DNA from: Erysipelotrichaceae bacterium
GTDB lineage: Bacteria; Bacillota_I; Bacilli_A; Erysipelotrichales; Erysipelotrichaceae
Assembly (NCBI GenBank): GCA_029974225.1
Contig: JARKSP010000047.1
Location: 1-64,000 of the forward strand
DNA length: 64,000 bases
Reading direction: 5' to 3'
Shown: positions 28,162 to 36,510 of the stretch, in pieces
Numbering within the stretch: the first letter of the stretch is position 1
How the letters are laid out: each line of letters opens with the position of its first letter
Made by a program: the position numbers and the translations under genes
Notes under the pieces: model-generated
Told to the model about the DNA's origin: nothing
Databases searched by the model: none
Seen by the model: the letters and a program-made list of their open reading frames with translations, nothing else

Positions 28162-28758
28162 TTAACGTTTAATTGAAATGGTCGCATTTAATACTGCACC
28201 ACTGGCTACAGAAATACTTCCTGTCACAATCTTACCGGTTATTGAACCGGTTGAGGTAATCTTCAATTCATTAATTATCTCTAAATCACCTTCAACATTT
28301 GAGTTAATGTAAGCATTTTTAGCAGCAATGTTTCCAACTATACTGCTGTCGCTGACAGCATTAACATCTGCTTTACAGATGATATTACCTAATACTTTAG
28401 CGCCAGTTTCTAAAGTTACATCATTAGCCTGAATATCACCTTCAATTGTTCCGTAAATATCAGCACTGCCGTTTACAGAAACGTTTCCCTTAATCTGTCC
28501 CTTAACTTTGATATTTCCACCACATGAAATATTTGAATCGATAACTGTTGAAGAACCTATAACAGTATATTCTCCATCATTATCCTCAACTCTGGTCGGA
28601 GCAGCAAAATAAGAAGCACTTTTTTTGTCATCTTTAAACGGACTTTCAAACTTAATGCTTTCAAATAAAGGTACTTCCACCTCTTTTACATCATCAATAC
28701 TTTCAATTCTCTCTAAGATTTCATCTAAATCCTGGGGATTTCTATTATCTTCACTCAT
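28162..28758 (-). CDS. Bactofilin (first of a tandem pair)
   Basis: A 198-residue bactofilin with a longer N-terminal tail (about 62 residues, acidic, DLDEILERIESIDD) than its downstream paralogue. The beta-helix core starts at YTVIGSSTVID and shares GGNIKVKGQIKGN, GSADIYGT and ITGKIVTGSIS with the other copy. Both tails contain FESPFK, probably a binding motif. I use the ATG at 28758, with AGGAG 8 bases upstream; a TTG two codons earlier is too close. It is read from a good promoter at 28785-28813 that overlaps the end of prfB. Confidence 0.88.
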   Translation of the reverse strand: MSEDNRNPQDLDEILERIESIDDVKEVEVPLFESIKFESPFKDDKKSASYFAAPTRVEDNDGEYTVIGSSTVIDSNISCGGNIKVKGQIKGNVSVNGSADIYGTIEGDIQANDVTLETGAKVLGNIICKADVNAVSDSSIVGNIAAKNAYINSNVEGDLEIINELKITSTGSITGKIVTGSISVASGAVLNATISIKR

Positions 28759-28784
28759 ATACAACTCTCCTATTTACTGTATTT

Positions 28785-28813
28785 ATTATAGATTAATTAT
28801 GACAATTAATCAA
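28785..28813 (-). promoter_or_regulatory. Promoter of the bactofilin pair
   Basis: TTGATT (28808-28813), 17-base spacer, TATAAT (28785-28790) on the minus strand, 27 bases before the ATG. The -35 lies within the last codons of prfB. Confidence 0.65.
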
Positions 28814-29910
28814 TTTGACTCTTCAGGTAAGAATAAATAAAATTATCTATCTGACCATCCATCACTTTCTCAACATTTGTTTCCTCATAATCAGTACGAT
28901 GGTCTTTAACCAGAGTATAGGGACAGAAGATGTAACTTCTGATCTGTGAGCCCCACTCGATAAGTTTCTGCTCACCTTTGATGGTTGCCAATTTTGCCTG
29001 CTGCTCTTCAATATGTCTTTGATAGAGTTTGCTTTTTAGCATATTAATGGCTCTTTCCTTGTTTTGAAGCTGGCTTCTTTCTGACTGACAGGTTGCTATC
29101 AGACCTGTTGGCTTGTGAATAACTCTAACTGCGGAATCGGTTTTATTGACATGCTGTCCACCCGCTCCTGAAGCCCGATGAGTTTCGATCTCCAGATCTT
29201 CAGGCTTCATATCAATTATAATATCATCCTCAAACTCAGGCATCACATCGACACTGGCAAAAGAGGTATGTCTTCGGCCGCCAGAATCAAAAGGCGAGAT
29301 TCTTACCAGTCGATGAACTCCCTTTTCCCCTTTCAGATAGCCATAGGCAAGCGGGCCTTCAACCAGGATACTGCAGGATTTAAGACCGGCTTCATCACCA
29401 TCCAGATAATCCAGTACCGTGACTTTAAAATCCTTCAAAGCACAGTATCTGGTATACATTCGATATAACATTTCCGCCCAGTCCTGTGATTCCGTTCCTC
29501 CGGCTCCGGGATGCAGTTCAACAATAGCATTATGGCGATCATAAGGTTCTGATAATAAAACCTTTATTTCAAACTGCTGATAATTCTCTAGGATTTCACC
29601 AAATTCCTGCTGTACCAGCATCAATATTTCTTCATCTTCATCTTCTTTTAAAGAGCTTAACAGATCTCCAATCTCTGTAATTGCCGTTGACAGCTGCTGC
29701 AGATTAGCTAACAAATCCTTTAAGGAATTGGCTTCACTGATTAGGCTCTGAGCTTTTTTTCTATCTGACCAGAAACTTTCTTCCAGCATGAGACTGTCTA
29801 TCTCATCAATTCTTTTTTGTTTGCTTTCCGTGTCAAAGAGACTCCTTTAAAGCTTCTACATTAGTAGAAATGCTCGCCAGCTGCCCTCTGATTTCATATA
29901 GTTCCATCAT
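28806..29910 (-). CDS. prfB: Peptide chain release factor 2 (programmed +1 frameshift)
   Basis: Terminates translation at UGA and UAA. The gene is read in two frames: 25 codons from the ATG at 29910 up to CTT, then an in-frame TGA at 29833-29835, skipped by a +1 shift, then 342 codons from GAC at 29834 to the stop at 28806; total about 367 residues, as usual for RF2. The GGQ catalytic motif is in ASGAGGQHVNKTDSAVR and the stop-recognising SPF in VRISPFDSGG. A second ATG follows the first. The ATG overlaps the secA stop (TAATG), the same secA-prfB order as Bacillus. Confidence 0.96.
29832..29848 (-). promoter_or_regulatory. Autoregulatory +1 frameshift site of prfB
   Basis: On the minus strand: AAAGGAG, a short spacer, then CTT TGA C. 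This is the standard RF2 recoding signal: an internal Shine-Dalgarno-like element, the slippery CUU, and a UGA followed by C, which makes RF2 level control its own synthesis. Confidence 0.93.
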
Positions 29911-32261
29911 TATCTTTGCCTCCTGCCAAATTCAATACGACAGCTTGAACAGAAGTTGACAACTTCTTTAGAAATATTATCCATCATTGTCTCAAACATT
30001 TCATATCCTTCCTGAGTATAAGCTTTCAGTGGATTATCCTGAGCATAGGAGCGCAGATGAATGCCGTCTCTCAGCTTACTCATCAGGTCAATATGATCAA
30101 TCCATTTAGCATCAATAATCTTTAAGACGATTACTTTCTCCAGTTTGATCATTTCATCTCTGATTTCTTCTATCTTATTCTCATAGCTTTCCCATAAAGC
30201 ATCAAACGAAGCTTTCTTGATATCCTCAACCTCTTTTAGAGCAGCCAAGACATCTGCCACTGCTGTTTTACTTCCGCTCATCTTATCAATGGCAGCAGCT
30301 AAAGCTTCTTTGTTTACGATTGGGTTTCTCTGTGAATAATCAGTATATGAATCAACCAGATCATCAGCAAATCTTTCAAACATTGCTTCAATAATGGAAT
30401 GGACATCATCGTTTTCCAGAATTTCATCTCTTTGAGTGTACATTGTTTCTCTCTGCTGTCTCAAGACATCATCATATTCAAGTAAGGTTTTACGAATATC
30501 AAAGTTCATACCCTCAACTCTCTTTTGAGCTGATTCAATAGCTTTGGTGACAACCTTTGACTCAATCGGAATATCACCCAGCTGATCAAACATGCCGCTG
30601 ATTCTTTCGCTGCCGAAACGAACCATCAGCTCATCCTCTAAGGAAACGAAGAATTTAGAACATCCGGGGTCTCCCTGTCTGTCACTTCGACCACGAAGCT
30701 GATTATCAATACGTCTTGATTCATGTCTTTCTGAACCTAAAACTGCCAGACCTCCCAGCTCCACTACTCCTGGACCCAGCTTGATATCTGTTCCACGACC
30801 GGCCATGTTGGTGGCAATCGTTACCGAACCTCTTAAACCGGCTTTAGCAATAATGTCAGCCTCTCTTTTATGGTTTTTAGCATTCAGCACTTCGTGTCTG
30901 ATTCTTCTTTGCGAAAACATCTTGCTTAAAAACTCAGATACATCAACTGAAATTGTACCGACCAGTACTGGCTGACCATTGGCATTTCTTTCCATAACCT
31001 CTTTGGTTAAGGCCTCATATTTAGCTTTTCTGGTGCCATAGACAGCATCCGGATAATCAACTCTAACGATGTCTCTGTTAGTTGGAATTTCGAAAACCCG
31101 CATATTGTAAATTGAAAGAAACTCTTCTTCTTCCGTTTTGGCGGTACCGGTCATACCACACAGTTTGTTGTATAATCTGAAGAAGTTCTGATATGTGATG
31201 GTCGCCAATGTTGAAGTTTCTCTTTTGATTGGAACATTTTCCTTGGCTTCAATAGCCTGATGCAAGCCATCAGAGAAAACTCTTCCTTCCATAATACGAC
31301 CGGTAAATTCATCGACAATATGAACCTGTCGGTCTCTGACCAGGTATTCAACCTCATTACTCATCGTATAGTTAGCTTTTAAAGCCTGGTTTATATGGTG
31401 AACCAGCGCGGTATGTTCCGGCTGATAGAGGTTTTCAACCCTAAAATAGCTTTCCGCTCTCTCAACACCTTCTTCAGTCAGCATGATACTCTTTGATTGA
31501 ATATCAATAGTGTAGTCTTCATCCTCAGTCAGTCTTTTGACAAACCTGTCTGCCTGAATATATAGATTAGCAGTATCTTTTTTTCCGCCAGAAATAATCA
31601 GTGGTGTTCTTGATTCGTCAACCAGAATTGAGTCAACTTCATCCACCAGCGCCATGTTCAGCCCTCTTAAAACCCGATCTTCAACTTTAGTGACCATATT
31701 ATCTCTCAGATAGTCAAAACCCAGTTCACTGTTAGTGGTATAAGTGATATCACAGTTATAGGCCGCTTTCTTCTGCGACTGATTTAAACCATGGCGATTT
31801 AGACCTACCGTCAAACCTAAAAAGCGGTGAATCTGTCCCATCCACTGCGAGTCTCTTTCCGCCAGATATTCATTGACGGTAACAACATGAACCCCCTGAC
31901 CGGTCAAAGCATTTAAGTAAACCGGAAAGATACTGGTTAGGGTTTTACCTTCACCGGTTTTCATTTCCGCAATATCGCCCTGATGTAAAACAACCGCTCC
32001 CATTAACTGAACACGATAAGCATATTCACCGATCACTCTTTTGGCTGCTTCCCTGACTGTCGCATAGGCTTCTGGTAGAATATCATCCAGAGTTTCACCG
32101 TCAGCCAGTCTTTCTTTGAATTTTATGGTATTTTCTTTCAGCTGTTCATCAGTTAAAGAAGCCATATAATCCGCCAGTTCTTCAATTGGTTCAACTTTCT
32201 TTTCTAATGCCGCTGTATTTCTTTTACTGAAATTAAATAGTCTGCTGATTAAACTTGCCAT
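29910..32261 (-). CDS. secA: Preprotein translocase ATPase SecA
   Basis: Motor that drives proteins through SecYEG. The 783 residues include Walker A MKTGEGKT (about 98-105), the DEAD-like VDEVDSILVDESRTPLI, the helicase motifs NMAGRGTDIKLG and QLRGRSDRQGDPG, and the scaffold/wing region. It is shorter than Bacillus SecA (841): the C-terminal linker and CxCxSGKKYKxCCG-type zinc tail are absent, ending in NFCSSCRIEFGRRQR. Loss of the SecB-binding tail is common in lineages without SecB. It is co-transcribed with prfB. Confidence 0.97.
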   Translation of the reverse strand: MASLISRLFNFSKRNTAALEKKVEPIEELADYMASLTDEQLKENTIKFKERLADGETLDDILPEAYATVREAAKRVIGEYAYRVQLMGAVVLHQGDIAEMKTGEGKTLTSIFPVYLNALTGQGVHVVTVNEYLAERDSQWMGQIHRFLGLTVGLNRHGLNQSQKKAAYNCDITYTTNSELGFDYLRDNMVTKVEDRVLRGLNMALVDEVDSILVDESRTPLIISGGKKDTANLYIQADRFVKRLTEDEDYTIDIQSKSIMLTEEGVERAESYFRVENLYQPEHTALVHHINQALKANYTMSNEVEYLVRDRQVHIVDEFTGRIMEGRVFSDGLHQAIEAKENVPIKRETSTLATITYQNFFRLYNKLCGMTGTAKTEEEEFLSIYNMRVFEIPTNRDIVRVDYPDAVYGTRKAKYEALTKEVMERNANGQPVLVGTISVDVSEFLSKMFSQRRIRHEVLNAKNHKREADIIAKAGLRGSVTIATNMAGRGTDIKLGPGVVELGGLAVLGSERHESRRIDNQLRGRSDRQGDPGCSKFFVSLEDELMVRFGSERISGMFDQLGDIPIESKVVTKAIESAQKRVEGMNFDIRKTLLEYDDVLRQQRETMYTQRDEILENDDVHSIIEAMFERFADDLVDSYTDYSQRNPIVNKEALAAAIDKMSGSKTAVADVLAALKEVEDIKKASFDALWESYENKIEEIRDEMIKLEKVIVLKIIDAKWIDHIDLMSKLRDGIHLRSYAQDNPLKAYTQEGYEMFETMMDNISKEVVNFCSSCRIEFGRRQR

Positions 32262-32284
32262 TTAATATACCTCCTACCTTATTA

Positions 32285-32312
32285 ATTGTATCACATATCT
32301 TATCCTAGTAAA
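32285..32312 (-). promoter_or_regulatory. Promoter of secA-prfB
   Basis: TTTACT (32307-32312), 16-base spacer, TACAAT (32285-32290) on the minus strand, preceded by TGTGA giving a TGn-like extension. It lies 24 bases before the secA ATG. Confidence 0.5.
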
Positions 32313-32341
32313 TTATAAAAAAATGCTACTGTTTCTTATAT

Positions 32342-33001
32342 TTATCTGTTTCCCAGCAATTTTATTAACTTTAATTTTCTGTTGCTGATGAAAGAACTGC
32401 TGTAGCAGATACATAAAACCTTTAAATCCAGACAATGCGGTTTCAAAAGCTGATAGGCAGCTTTGATGCTGGAACCAGTGGTAATCACATCATCTATCAG
32501 CAGTATCTTTTTACCTTTTAGCAATTCCTTGTTTTTCAAACGGATATATCTGCCTATCTTTTCTCGTTCTTTAAAATCCAGATGTTTTTGACTGATATCC
32601 TTACTCTTATATAGGACATCAATTACTTCCATCCTTAAGATATCGACCATATTCTCCAGATGATTAAATCCCCTTTTAAGCATGCTTTCTCTGCTGTTGC
32701 ACATCAATACCAGACTATAGCCCTGATATTTATTTCTTAGATATTTTACCTGAGGATATAAGAACAGAGGAAATAAAGCTTCATCATTATATTCCTTATA
32801 CTGAATCAGCAGTTCACGAATTTTACCACTATAGATATATAAGCCTTCAATCATAATCTCATCTAACCTGAAATTATGTTTATGGTCGAAAAGACTGCTG
32901 CGACAGCTGCTGCATAAAACATCATCTACATAAAAAAGCTGGCGGATACTTCCGCTTTGTCGGATTCCTTTATGACAGGATAGGCAATAAAAGTCAATCA
33001 T
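32342..33001 (-). CDS. comFC: ComFC-family phosphoribosyltransferase-like protein
   Basis: Late-competence protein needed for DNA uptake in transformable relatives. The 219 residues begin with a Cys-rich segment (CLSCHKG...CSSC) that probably binds zinc, and end with a PRPP-binding-type loop ILLIDDVITTGSSI (about residues 170-183). ComFC acts with ComFA at the membrane. The ATG overlaps the end of the comFA-like gene by 8 bases, so they form an operon. No other competence genes are in the window, so transformability cannot be judged. Confidence 0.88.
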   Translation of the reverse strand: MIDFYCLSCHKGIRQSGSIRQLFYVDDVLCSSCRSSLFDHKHNFRLDEIMIEGLYIYSGKIRELLIQYKEYNDEALFPLFLYPQVKYLRNKYQGYSLVLMCNSRESMLKRGFNHLENMVDILRMEVIDVLYKSKDISQKHLDFKEREKIGRYIRLKNKELLKGKKILLIDDVITTGSSIKAAYQLLKPHCLDLKVLCICYSSSFISNRKLKLIKLLGNR

Positions 33002-33998
33002 TATTAGCTCTCTGCAGTCTTTGGATACATCTGTCTATCTTTTCACTTTTTCGACTGGCTAAAAAATAACATAAACCAAAAGGGTCGTTGATATCTCTTC
33101 CCACTCTGCCGGATATCTGAACCAGTGAAGCCTCGTCAAAAACGGCATGCTGAGCAAACATCACTATTACATTGACTCCTTTGATGGTTATCCCTCTTTC
33201 CAGAACGGTTGTGCAGATACAAAGCTGATATTTATCAGAGCGGAACTGTTCAATTATCTCCTCTTTATTGGTCGATTTGGAATTCATATAACAGCAGCGG
33301 TAAAACCTTCTCAGCATAAAATAAAGCAGTCTGCTCATTTTAATAGTTGGAACAAAAACCAGCAGTTTCCTGTCCAGTTTAACCAAAGAATTTATTTTAG
33401 CAATTAAAACAAAATATAAACTCCACCTGAAACTATAGATCACTTCAGGTATAATCAGATCATTTCCCAGCGGTCTCTTAGAAAGATGCAGATAACTTAA
33501 CTCCCTATTCATTACCCTCTGCATCAGCTTTTCATCAGGTGTTGCGGTCAGATAGATAACTGACTTTCTGTAGCTGTTTCTGGCAATTCCCTGCAGAACT
33601 TCATTGTCTTTAAAGGGAAAACCATCAGGCTCATCGATTATCAGCAGATCAAAATAATTACGGTAACGATAAAGCTGATGGGTGGTACAGACAATAAGGT
33701 CACCATCTATTCTGCCGGTATAGCCTTGACAGACAGCTGTGACCTCTAAATTCTTGAAAACCTCCTGCAGTCTTTTAGCTATCTCCAGGACCACCTGTCT
33801 TCTGCTGATAGCAAAGCCCACCTTCTTTTTTTGTTTTAAGGCCACAGAAATAGTTTCATAGACAATTTCTGTTTTGCCAGCCCCACAAACTGCTTCCAGT
33901 AAAACGGATTTTCCCTGCTCTACCAGTTCTGCCAGTTTTTCGGAGATTTCCTTTTGCCTGTCGCTCAGGCTGAAAGAAAGAAAGTATTCACTATCCAC
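32994..33998 (-). CDS. comFA: ComFA-like DEAD-box DNA translocase, unusual 5' end
   Basis: ATP-dependent helicase/translocase that pulls single-stranded DNA through the competence pore. The 334 residues from the GTG at 33998 hold Walker A EAVCGAGKTE (about residue 37), the DEXD-type IIDEPDGFP (Bacillus has DEVD), YLTATPDE, and the late motif QISGRVGRD. Family members are about 430-460 residues with an N-terminal four-Cys zinc finger. The same frame stays open upstream to 34127 and encodes CSRC and CRRC spaced 16 residues apart, clearly that finger, but no ATG, GTG or TTG precedes it. The true start, or a 5' frameshift, is unresolved. Confidence 0.8.
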   Translation of the reverse strand: MDSEYFLSFSLSDRQKEISEKLAELVEQGKSVLLEAVCGAGKTEIVYETISVALKQKKKVGFAISRRQVVLEIAKRLQEVFKNLEVTAVCQGYTGRIDGDLIVCTTHQLYRYRNYFDLLIIDEPDGFPFKDNEVLQGIARNSYRKSVIYLTATPDEKLMQRVMNRELSYLHLSKRPLGNDLIIPEVIYSFRWSLYFVLIAKINSLVKLDRKLLVFVPTIKMSRLLYFMLRRFYRCCYMNSKSTNKEEIIEQFRSDKYQLCICTTVLERGITIKGVNVIVMFAQHAVFDEASLVQISGRVGRDINDPFGLCYFLASRKSEKIDRCIQRLQRANND

Positions 33999-34127
33999 TT
34001 CCTTCAGTTCATCCGACAGCTGCTGTTCACTGACAAATTTAATACATCTACGACAATAGATACCTTTGCTGCCATAATAAAAATACTGGAGTTCATTATT
34101 ATTACATCTACTGCACTGTTGATCACC
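33999..34127 (-). other. In-frame zinc-finger-coding extension of comFA without a start codon
   Basis: 43 sense codons continue the comFA frame upstream to a TGA at 34128-34130. They encode the Cys pairs CSRC (34104-34115) and CRRC (34044-34055) of the ComFA zinc finger. No canonical start codon lies between the TGA and the first Cys; a GAGGTGATC Shine-Dalgarno-like stretch sits at its 5' end. See findings. Confidence 0.6.
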
Positions 34128-34162
34128 TCAAACAATTCTTGTCTGATTATTATTTATTTCCT

Positions 34163-34188
34163 AAAAAAGGATGAGCTTAACTCATCCT
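34163..34188 (-). terminator. Terminator of the LCP gene, overlapping its stop codon
   Basis: AGGATGAG/CTCATCCT stem (34168-34175 with 34181-34188), loop of five, T-run at 34163-34168 on the minus strand. Two bases of the TAG stop (34187-34189) are in the stem. It leaves under 45 bases in which the comFA operon could start. Confidence 0.8.
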
Positions 34189-35779
34189 ATTCAATTTCTA
34201 CTATCTGGTTATTTAATATTTGGAAGATGTACTGTTTAGCCTGATGCAGCTGCGAATCATTTAAAACAACCATACTTAATTCATCACCCATTACATAGCT
34301 GACCAGATAATCACCATATCCGGTTACTGCATAGCTAACCACCCTCCAGTCGGCCATGTCATCAAGCTGCATCTGTGCTAAGGCATAAATGTCTTTCGAT
34401 TCGATGTTACTGGTAAATTTACCATCTAAAGCATCTAACAGTTTCCCGATTTTAGTGATAATCGAAACTGAACTCATCTTATTGATTATGGCCTTCAGGA
34501 CAATAGCCTGATGCTCATTTCTGCCCAGGTCACCGATCATATAACCATCTTCTGTAACATAATACCTTTCACGACAATAAGCTAGAGCTTCTTCACCATT
34601 TAAATGGATTATTCCTTTTTCAAAATCCCGGTGCTCTTCCCGGAAATCCTGTTCTCCACCATTATAGACAACACTGTTGGTTTCAAAATAGTATGGATTA
34701 TCAACATCTATCCCGCCTATGGTATTGACAATATCTATCAGTGAGGCAAAATTGACTCGCAGATAGTAGTTTATATCAATGTATAAAACTTCATTCAGGG
34801 TATTAATCCAGCTGTTGATTCCATCCGATAGCGTTGTTGCATGGGTCAGCTTATCCATCTTGTTATAATTGCCGTCCAAAGGAACGTAACTGTCTCTCGG
34901 TAGCGTAATCATCAGAATCTGTTTATTAATCGGATGCACAATCAGAACAATGTTAACATCACTTCTGACTCTCGCGGAAGGAGAAATCGTCGAGTAGCTC
35001 CATTGGTCTACGCCGGTTATCGCAACAACAAACGGCTGCTGGGTGATATTGCTGACAGAAGCAGTATCAGTAACTACGGTAATCTTTTGCGTGCATTGAT
35101 ATAGCAGTTTTACCTGGCTTTCAAAATCAGAGAAATCACTGTTTTCCTTGATAATATCCACATAATCCTGATTAAGCATAATCGCAGCTACCTCTCTGGC
35201 ATAAAGTTTTTCAACAGCGGAATAGATATTCTCCAGTTCCATGACTTTAATATCTTCACCGGCAATCTCTTTATTAACAACTTTGATAGCGTAATTCTGA
35301 TAATCTAAATCCAGACTCTGCTGAATGCCTACCAGCTTGCCAGCCAGATCTTCTATTTCCTGATAATTTGAGTCATTTAAAACATAGACATTTATGTTCA
35401 GGCTGCCCTCAGTGGGAACAGCAACAAAGATTCTTTCCAGCTTGCCAAGATAAGAAGGCAGAATAATACTTCCTCCAATCAGCAAAACTGCCAGAATTGA
35501 GCATAGGATACTCTGAAAAACCTTGATACCGGCTTTGATATTAGGAACTAAAGCAGCGATGGCAGAAATCAAAACCAGCACCGCCAGAATAACACCAATC
35601 AGAATCAGATATTTTGATGGTAAAAACCTGAAACTGGCAATCATGATAAACAGTAAGACTGCACTGGCCGCCATAATTAAAAATGTAAGCAGTGATATCT
35701 GTTTTATTAGTTTTCTTTTCTTTCTTCTTTTAAGAATTAGCTCTCTCTGTTTTGGCGTCAACTGTCTTTTTTCCGTCAT
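34187..35779 (-). CDS. LytR-CpsA-Psr (LCP) family glycopolymer ligase
   Basis: Membrane enzyme that transfers teichoic acid or capsule polymers from undecaprenyl carrier to peptidoglycan. The 530-residue protein has a basic N-terminal tail (RELILKRRKKRKLIK), three to four membrane helices (about 30-110) and an extracellular LCP domain: LITLPRDSYV, with the catalytic Arg/Asp network in RDSY, DKLTHA, GIDVDNP and the late CRERYYV and DLGRNEHQ motifs. More membrane helices than the usual single one are present. The neighbouring yigZ (divergent) matches the Bacillus yvyE-LCP pair upstream of comF. Confidence 0.92.
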   Translation of the reverse strand: MTEKRQLTPKQRELILKRRKKRKLIKQISLLTFLIMAASAVLLFIMIASFRFLPSKYLILIGVILAVLVLISAIAALVPNIKAGIKVFQSILCSILAVLLIGGSIILPSYLGKLERIFVAVPTEGSLNINVYVLNDSNYQEIEDLAGKLVGIQQSLDLDYQNYAIKVVNKEIAGEDIKVMELENIYSAVEKLYAREVAAIMLNQDYVDIIKENSDFSDFESQVKLLYQCTQKITVVTDTASVSNITQQPFVVAITGVDQWSYSTISPSARVRSDVNIVLIVHPINKQILMITLPRDSYVPLDGNYNKMDKLTHATTLSDGINSWINTLNEVLYIDINYYLRVNFASLIDIVNTIGGIDVDNPYYFETNSVVYNGGEQDFREEHRDFEKGIIHLNGEEALAYCRERYYVTEDGYMIGDLGRNEHQAIVLKAIINKMSSVSIITKIGKLLDALDGKFTSNIESKDIYALAQMQLDDMADWRVVSYAVTGYGDYLVSYVMGDELSMVVLNDSQLHQAKQYIFQILNNQIVEIE

Positions 35780-35799
35780 AATATGCCCTCCATTTTACT

Positions 35800-35810
35800 A
35801 TTATACCATA
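35800..35810 (-). promoter_or_regulatory. Extended -10 promoter of the LCP gene
   Basis: TATGGTATAAT on the minus strand, 21 bases before the ATG at 35779. A TATAAT at 35828-35833 on the plus strand probably serves yigZ, so the 75-base gap holds divergent promoters. Confidence 0.6.
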
Positions 35811-35854
35811 TTAACACTTTTTTAATGTATAATTACATTGAAGGTGAAAGATAA

Positions 35855-36445
35855 ATGTTTAATATCAGAGAAAGAGTAGTCAGTTTGATTGAAGTAAAAA
35901 AATCTAAGTTTTACTGTATTCTTATACCTGTTGATGAGGAGGAGAAAATCAAAGACGAACTGGCACTTATCAAAAAAGAATATCCCGCGGCCAGACATTA
36001 CTGCTATGGAGCAGTAATTGGGGCTATCACCAGAAGTAATGACGATGGTGAACCGGCCTCTACTGCCGGCAGACCGATACTGGAGACCTTATTAAATCAT
36101 GATCTTGACAATGTTCTGGCTGTAGTAGTCCGATATTTTGGCGGTACTTTACTGGGGACAGCCGGACTTATCAGAGCCTATAGCCAGGCTACTGCCGAAG
36201 CTATAAAAATAGCAGATCTAACAGTACCGACAACCGTTTATAACTACAGGCTTACTGCTGACTACAGTTTAATCAGTAATCTGGAATACCTTCTGAGTAC
36301 CAGGGCAGTTATTACTGACCGCTATTATGGTGAACAGGTTACCTACTGCTTCCAGAGTGAAGAAGATATTTCCCAAGAAATAGAAGAAATTACCAGCGGT
36401 CAATACCGCTTAGAGTTTGTAAGTGAGGAGATTATTCAGAAATAA
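35855..36445 (+). CDS. YigZ/IMPACT family protein
   Basis: Member of the UPF0029/IMPACT family (Bacillus YvyE, E. coli YigZ), 196 residues. The N-terminal IMPACT domain holds KKEYPAARHYCYGAVIG and SNDDGEPASTAGRPIL, followed by VVVRYFGGTLLGTAGLIRAYSQA; the C-terminal domain (DUF1949, about residues 140-195) has a ferredoxin-like fold in relatives. Structural relatives bind nucleic acid or ribosomal factors and eukaryotic IMPACT controls translation; the bacterial role is unsettled. It is monocistronic, divergent from the LCP gene, and followed by a strong terminator. Confidence 0.9.
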   Translation: MFNIRERVVSLIEVKKSKFYCILIPVDEEEKIKDELALIKKEYPAARHYCYGAVIGAITRSNDDGEPASTAGRPILETLLNHDLDNVLAVVVRYFGGTLLGTAGLIRAYSQATAEAIKIADLTVPTTVYNYRLTADYSLISNLEYLLSTRAVITDRYYGEQVTYCFQSEEDISQEIEEITSGQYRLEFVSEEIIQK

Positions 36446-36463
36446 TCTCTTTTTTTGACCAAA

Positions 36464-36488
36464 AAAGATGGTTATCTGAACCATCTTT
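36464..36488 (+). terminator. Bidirectional terminator between yigZ and tpiA
   Basis: AAAGATGGTT/AACCATCTTT stem (36464-36473 with 36479-36488), loop ATCTG, A-run and T-run on the two sides, between converging genes. Confidence 0.85.
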
Positions 36489-36510
36489 TATATTTTATAA
36501 AATAATTAAA

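Noticed and set aside
29910-32261. Truncated SecA pseudogene
   Set aside because: The protein is complete through the scaffold and wing domains; only the zinc-binding tail is missing, which is common in lineages without SecB.
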